Origin: Thermodesulfobacteriota bacterium
Lineage (GTDB): Bacteria > Desulfobacterota > DSM-4660 > Desulfatiglandales > Desulfatiglandaceae
Reading direction: 5' to 3'
Assembly: GCA_028278625.1 (NCBI GenBank)
Contig: JANQDY010000281.1
Location: 1 to 26,286 of the forward strand
DNA length: 26,286 nt
Positions 23,064 through 26,286 of the stretch are shown one piece after another. How positions within the stretch are numbered: position 1 is the stretch's first letter; every line of letters begins with the position of its first letter. The translations under genes and the position numbers were made by a program. Under the pieces are notes generated by a model. That model saw only the letters and a list, made by a program, of their open reading frames with translations, was not told the origin of the DNA and did not search any database.

Positions 23064-23092
23064 TTATATTTTAAGACACGCTATTTTACAAC
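23064..23092 (-). promoter_or_regulatory. Promoter of the AAA ATPase gene
   Basis: On the minus strand TTGTAA (plus 23087-23092) and TATAAA (plus 23064-23069) are spaced by exactly 17 bases. They lie 47 bases before the ATG, within a strongly A+T-rich stretch. This is a good sigma70-type match. Confidence 0.5.
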
Positions 23093-23499
23093 TTATATTA
23101 TCGCGTTTTATTATCTTTTGTAATTTGGAATAGAAATCGGGTTGTTATAAGTCCTTCTTACTCACCTATCTGGTCTCAAAGCCATCATACTGCGGTGATG
23201 ATTGTGGATCGTTCGAACAGAGTAAATCATCGGTGGGTACTTCAACCCTTTAGAACAAACATTCGCCGTTCATCTTTCTTGATTTGAACGAGAGGGCACC
23301 TGCTCAAACGGCAGGTGCGCTTTCAGAAAGGAACATTCAATAGCCTATAATGCACAGCAATATTTATTTAGAATGGTGTTTAGGCATTTACAGGCGTTGG
23401 TTTCTGTATAAAATCCGAGTGGGGGGTCACATAGGGGTCACGAAGAGAAAAAACGGTTTAAAACAGATTCTTGCTTGTGGTTTAACTGCTTGTTTTATA
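23093..23499. other. Gene-free stretch with hairpin and GGGGTCAC direct repeats
   Basis: About 400 bases with no supportable gene on either strand. A perfect hairpin GCACCTGC-N7-GCAGGTGC lies at 23296-23318. Two GGGGTCAC copies (23423-23430 and 23434-23441) are spaced exactly 11 bases apart, one helical turn, close to the partial tRNA copy that starts at 23500. Similar spaced repeats next to tRNA junctions are typical of integrase arm-binding sites (inference). Confidence 0.45.
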
Positions 23500-23556
<57 letters not shown>

Positions 23557-23693
23557 CAAATCAACACCACAAAACGTTGTTTAACAATTTGAATTAACGG
23601 TATTTCTTCATCCGCCTCGATTGCAACCTCTGTATTGCAGAGCTTGCATAAATCGCATGATTTCAACAGCTTTGCATACGCGCGGTACAAATG

Positions 23694-23714
23694 GGTCGCA
23701 AATAGGTCGCAAAT
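23694..23714. repeat. GGTCGCAAAT tandem direct repeats
   Basis: Two perfect copies of GGTCGCAAAT (23694-23703 and 23705-23714) lie 11 bases apart inside the mini-island. Related GGGGTCAC pairs occur at 23423-23441 and a single GGGGTCGC at 24521-24528. The shared core GGTCRC and the helical spacing suggest protein-binding sites, most simply integrase arm sites of the element at tRNA-Pro. Confidence 0.4.
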
Positions 23715-23764
23715 GTTACCAGGGCGGCCATTTGCAGATGGGTAGGTGTTCGCTTCGGAAACTT

Positions 23765-24142
23765 TCACGCTTTGAGGATCTTAATGCCGTACTTTTTCAA
23801 ATGAGTGTCTCGTGTCACGAGCGTAAGGTTTTCTACTTTTGCTTGGGCCGCAAGCATCCGATCAAAGGGATCTCTGTGATGTGCCGGAAGATCCCCTATG
23901 GCATGAGCGTGTTCAGTCGTAATATCCAACGCCTTGAAAGGCTGATCATCCAATACGGCACGGAAATTTGAAGGGATTTCCAGTTTTCCCAAGGCTTGTT
24001 TGATCCTGATTTCCCATATGACCACAGCACTAATGAAGACAAGGTTCTTCCCTTCGCTGATCGCGGCTCTCGCTTTCTTGGAAAGAATATGGTTATCATC
24101 CAGCCACCACAAAAGAACGTGCGTATCGAGCAACAGGTTCAT
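23765..24142 (-). CDS. PIN-domain ribonuclease toxin (VapC-like) of a PIN/Phd module
   Basis: The 125-aa product is a complete PIN domain of the type II toxin kind. It starts NLLLDTHVLLWWL with the first metal-binding Asp6, then E44 in VVIWEIRIK, D91 in HHRDPFDRMLAAQA and D112 in LVTRDTHLKKYG, all in the expected order and spacing. PIN toxins of this group cleave RNA, often tRNA, with Mg2+ or Mn2+. The start ATG overlaps the antitoxin stop as ATGA, so the toxin is translated only after the antitoxin. The pair fills the mini-island between the partial and the intact tRNA-Pro sequences and may serve to retain it. Confidence 0.9.
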   Translation of the reverse strand: MNLLLDTHVLLWWLDDNHILSKKARAAISEGKNLVFISAVVIWEIRIKQALGKLEIPSNFRAVLDDQPFKALDITTEHAHAIGDLPAHHRDPFDRMLAAQAKVENLTLVTRDTHLKKYGIKILKA

Positions 24143-24378
24143 AAATCGATCATCCCAAATGCTTCAGCAATATCTTCTGGCAGCTCATTAAAGTCATCGG
24201 CGATCTTGATTTTTCCTCTCAGGGCGCCGGGGTTGCGCCGTTCCACATCTGCCTCGTATTTGACCAGCTTGGCAACAGGTCGTCCCGCCTTGCCAATAAT
24301 AATTTCCTGTCCGGCCATAACTTTCTCAATGAGAGATGATAATTGGGCCTTTGCGTCGGAAATGTTGGTTACAATCAC
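24139..24378 (-). CDS. Phd/YefM-type antitoxin
   Basis: A 79-aa antitoxin of the Phd/YefM family. Start codon GTG 24378 lies just after the purine-rich AGGAGGTGAGG, giving MIVTNISDAKAQLSSLIEKV, the usual DNA-binding N-terminus of this family. MAGQEIIIGKAGRPVAKLVK completes the domain. The C-terminal 35 residues (KIKIADDFNELPEDIAEAFG) form the expected toxin-binding tail that would lie over the PIN active site. The open frame continues upstream to 24465, but that part covers the promoter palindrome and has no ribosome site. With the toxin it should repress its own promoter through the GTCTGGCCAGAC palindrome. Confidence 0.88.
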   Translation of the reverse strand: MIVTNISDAKAQLSSLIEKVMAGQEIIIGKAGRPVAKLVKYEADVERRNPGALRGKIKIADDFNELPEDIAEAFGMIDL

Positions 24379-24400
24379 GTTCCTCACCTCCTCGAAAATA

Positions 24401-24428
24401 GTCTGGCCAGACCAGACCAGAAAGTCAA
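24401..24428 (-). promoter_or_regulatory. Promoter and operator of the PIN/Phd module
   Basis: GTCTGGCCAGAC (24401-24412) is a perfect 12-base palindrome, followed by overlapping CCAGA direct repeats up to 24420. On the minus strand TTGACT (plus 24423-24428) serves as a -35, with CAGACT 17 bases downstream as a poor -10 inside the palindrome. The site is 23 bases before the antitoxin start, ideal for autorepression. Confidence 0.6.
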
Positions 24429-24591
24429 GGGAAATATGAAATCCGACTTCTAGGGCTATTCTCATACTGTACGTTATGCTTCTATAAAATCAGAATGTTG
24501 TGCATTCTCGTGCTATGAAAGGGGTCGCAGAATATGTTGTCTCATTCTGCCATAGGAAAATAGCAGTTAGGAGCTTTCACGTCCATCTAAC

Positions 24592-24676
<85 letters not shown>

Positions 24677-24872
24677 AGGAGAGTATTTTGACAGGACAGA
24701 AGGAATCTAGTCACTTAAAATCGTAAAATCAAGGAAATATTTCCGTTATAACCCCTTGACCCCTGCAAAACCTTTTCTTATAATGCGCGGTCAATCGGTT
24801 GCGGGCAAAAGGCGTCGATCAGTCCTTTAGCGTCCCGGAATTTTGAGAAATGCGTATGACAGGAGGCCTCAA

Positions 24873-25070
24873 ATGACCCTTTGGAGGAAAATCGGTATTT
24901 GTATCGTTTCAATCATCCCCGCTTTTGTACTGGGGGGAATGGCATGGGGCATGTCCCATTCATGGCTGTCGGTGGTTGCCGCCATCGTTATGGTGGGCCT
25001 TTTCAGCGGTTCCGTCCTTGCTGGGAAGTTTTCCTCTTCGGAACCATCAAGCACCCCTCATCATCATTAG
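24873..25070 (+). CDS. Small two-helix membrane protein (65 aa)
   Basis: ATG 24873 follows AGGAGG by seven bases, which decides the start over an in-frame upstream one. The protein has two hydrophobic segments, IGICIVSIIPAFVLGGMAWG and WLSVVAAIVMVGLFSGSVLA, joined by a short turn. A polar tail, GKFSSSEPSSTPHHH, ends in three His that could bind a metal, though this may be chance. I recognise no named family. It lies between the tRNA-Pro gene and folD on the opposite strand to both and shares a bidirectional terminator with folD. It is probably monocistronic and located in the inner membrane. Confidence 0.7.
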   Translation: MTLWRKIGICIVSIIPAFVLGGMAWGMSHSWLSVVAAIVMVGLFSGSVLAGKFSSSEPSSTPHHH

Positions 25071-25092
25071 GCGCCCCATTTTACGGAAAAAC

Positions 25093-25137
25093 AAGGGGGA
25101 ATCGGCTTTTGCGGCCGGTTCCCCCTTTGCTTTTCTA
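25093..25137. terminator. Bidirectional intrinsic terminator between the small membrane protein gene and folD
   Basis: AAGGGGGAATCGGC (25093-25106) pairs with GCCGGTTCCCCCTT (25114-25127) over 14 positions with one G-U pair and a seven-base loop. On the plus strand it is followed by TGCTTTTCT. On the minus strand it is followed by TGTTTTTCC, so it can end transcription of both converging genes. Confidence 0.9.
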
Positions 25138-25146
25138 GTTGAACTA

Positions 25147-26055
25147 TCAGGCGATACCCAGCTGGAATTTCAATGATTTCAGAGTGTTCAACATCAACAT
25201 GGTGATTGTCATGGGGCCGACACCGCCCGGTACCGGGGTAATAGATCCGGCAATCTCCTTGGCCGCATCAAAATCCACATCCCCCCGCAGGATGGCAATT
25301 TTTTTACCGGTTTTCTCGCTGATTTTTTCACCCACACGGTTGACGCCCACGTCGATCACACAGGCACCCGGTTTGATCCATTCCGGCTTCACAAGCCCCG
25401 GCACGCCTGCCGCGACGATGAGGATATCGGCCCGCTTGCAGTGGACGTCCATGTCCTTGGTACGGGTATGCACCACGGTGACGGTGGAATTGGCGCCGGG
25501 TCCCTTTTGGAGCATCATATTGGCGATGGGTTTCCCCACGATGTTGCTGCGACCCACCACGACGGTTTCCGCACCGCTGGTCTCGACACCGGCACGGACG
25601 ATCATTTCCTGGATTCCCGCGGGGGTGCAGGGAGGGAATTTGACTTCATCGCCGCCGATCATCAACCTACCCACGTTAACGGGATGAAAGCCGTCCACAT
25701 CCTTGTCCGGATCGATGGCGTTTAAGACTTTCTTGTCGTCGATGTGCTTGGGCAGGGGCAACTGCACCAGGATGCCGTTAATGGAATCGTCGTTATTGTA
25801 TTTGTCAATCAGCGCCAGAAGGTCTTCTTCGCTGATGTCCTCCGGCTGACTATCCTGAATTTCCTTGAAACCGAGTCTGTTTGCGGTCTTGATCTTGAGT
25901 GTGACATAGGAAATGGAAGCCGGGTTTTCGCCCACCAGAATCGTTACCAGCCCGGGCACCCTGCCATGTTCCGCTTTTATCTTTTTGACTTCCTCTTCAA
26001 TTTCACTTAAGATTTCTTCCCGTATTTCAGTTCCTTTGATCAGTTTTGCCGTCAT
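25147..26055 (-). CDS. folD: Bifunctional methylene-tetrahydrofolate dehydrogenase/cyclohydrolase
   Basis: FolD catalyses the NADP-linked oxidation of 5,10-methylene-THF and hydrolysis of methenyl-THF to 10-formyl-THF. The 302-aa product has all family signatures: YVTLKIKTANRLG with the catalytic Y..K pair, GILVQLPLPKHI, DKDVDGFHPVNVGRL, PPCTPAGIQEMI, the nucleotide-binding VVVGRSNIVGKPIANMMLQK, and the C-terminal SITPVPGGVGPMTITML. AAAGGAG lies eight bases before ATG 26055. In acetogens and many sulfate reducers this enzyme also serves the methyl branch of the Wood-Ljungdahl pathway, a possible extra role here. The 231 bases to its right contain no gene, only A+T-rich sequence and a small CGGC/GCCG hairpin near 26130. 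Confidence 0.97.
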   Translation of the reverse strand: MTAKLIKGTEIREEILSEIEEEVKKIKAEHGRVPGLVTILVGENPASISYVTLKIKTANRLGFKEIQDSQPEDISEEDLLALIDKYNNDDSINGILVQLPLPKHIDDKKVLNAIDPDKDVDGFHPVNVGRLMIGGDEVKFPPCTPAGIQEMIVRAGVETSGAETVVVGRSNIVGKPIANMMLQKGPGANSTVTVVHTRTKDMDVHCKRADILIVAAGVPGLVKPEWIKPGACVIDVGVNRVGEKISEKTGKKIAILRGDVDFDAAKEIAGSITPVPGGVGPMTITMLMLNTLKSLKFQLGIA

Positions 26056-26286
26056 CTTAACTCTCCTTTAATAGATTTTTTGGTTTTACAACTATTTGAG
26101 AATTTTAGTAATATTGATAAGGACCTTACGGCTGACGCCGAATTTCCATAGCACACTCTCTAATTAATATCAAACATATTTTAAATTCCCTGGAATTCCG
26201 ATATAAGGATTGATTGAAAAACATCGTTGGCAAAAGCAAGCTCGCGGGTGTGAGTCAGGAATTTTGAGCTATGGTCTCAGTCGTGT

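Overview
The window looks like chromosome of a Gram-negative anaerobe, most likely a sulfate-reducing or related member of the Desulfobacterota (Desulfobacterales-like). This is inferred from the gene mix: an outer-membrane porin, two acyl-CoA dehydrogenases, an electron-transfer flavoprotein, a 4-hydroxybutyryl-CoA dehydratase family protein, a cytoplasmic molybdopterin enzyme, a DUF1538/PII pair and several toxin-antitoxin modules. No rRNA, CRISPR array, transposase or integrase gene is visible.

Left part (1-9.1 kb). The 3' end of a porin gene is followed by an unrecognised acidic, coiled-coil-rich protein. Next comes a decayed response-regulator receiver fragment and then an orphan molybdopterin oxidoreductase with an apparent serine Mo ligand. 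Convergent to that gene is a five-gene minus-strand operon: tetR, acyl-CoA dehydrogenase, etfB, etfA, AbfD-like flavoprotein. A palindromic operator candidate lies upstream of tetR. The acyl-CoA dehydrogenase lacks glutamate at both usual catalytic positions, and the AbfD-like protein has altered residues at the iron-sulfur and active-site positions. This operon may therefore do unusual acyl-CoA chemistry.

Middle (9.2-14.6 kb). A visibly A+T-richer block holds a four-helix membrane LytTR regulator split by one in-frame TAA, and a convergent metallo-beta-lactamase-fold lipoprotein. Diverged copies of a ~130-bp repeat lie on both sides of the block. Next is a second acyl-CoA dehydrogenase-tetR operon with a good sigma70-type promoter, then a vapC toxin remnant and an intact higBA module with a palindrome over its promoter.

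Right-middle (14.8-21.5 kb). A tightly coupled plus-strand operon encodes an exported DUF547 protein, a 60-aa putative lipoprotein, a radical SAM protein and a divergent prolipoprotein diacylglyceryl transferase homologue. The last three genes overlap by ATGA. I consider this the best candidate for an undescribed envelope or lipoprotein-modifying pathway. Convergent to it is an ATGA-coupled pair: an internally duplicated DUF1538 membrane protein and a protein that appears to contain three PII-like domains. This looks like a transporter with a dedicated nucleotide-sensing subunit.

Right end (21.8-26.3 kb). An AAA ATPase of the DUF4143 type is followed by a mini-island of about 1.1 kb at tRNA-Pro(TGG). 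The intact tRNA gene and a 57-bp near-perfect copy of its 3' part bracket a PIN toxin/Phd antitoxin pair. Spaced GGGTCRC repeats nearby resemble integrase arm sites. A small two-helix membrane protein and folD close the window, sharing a strong bidirectional terminator.
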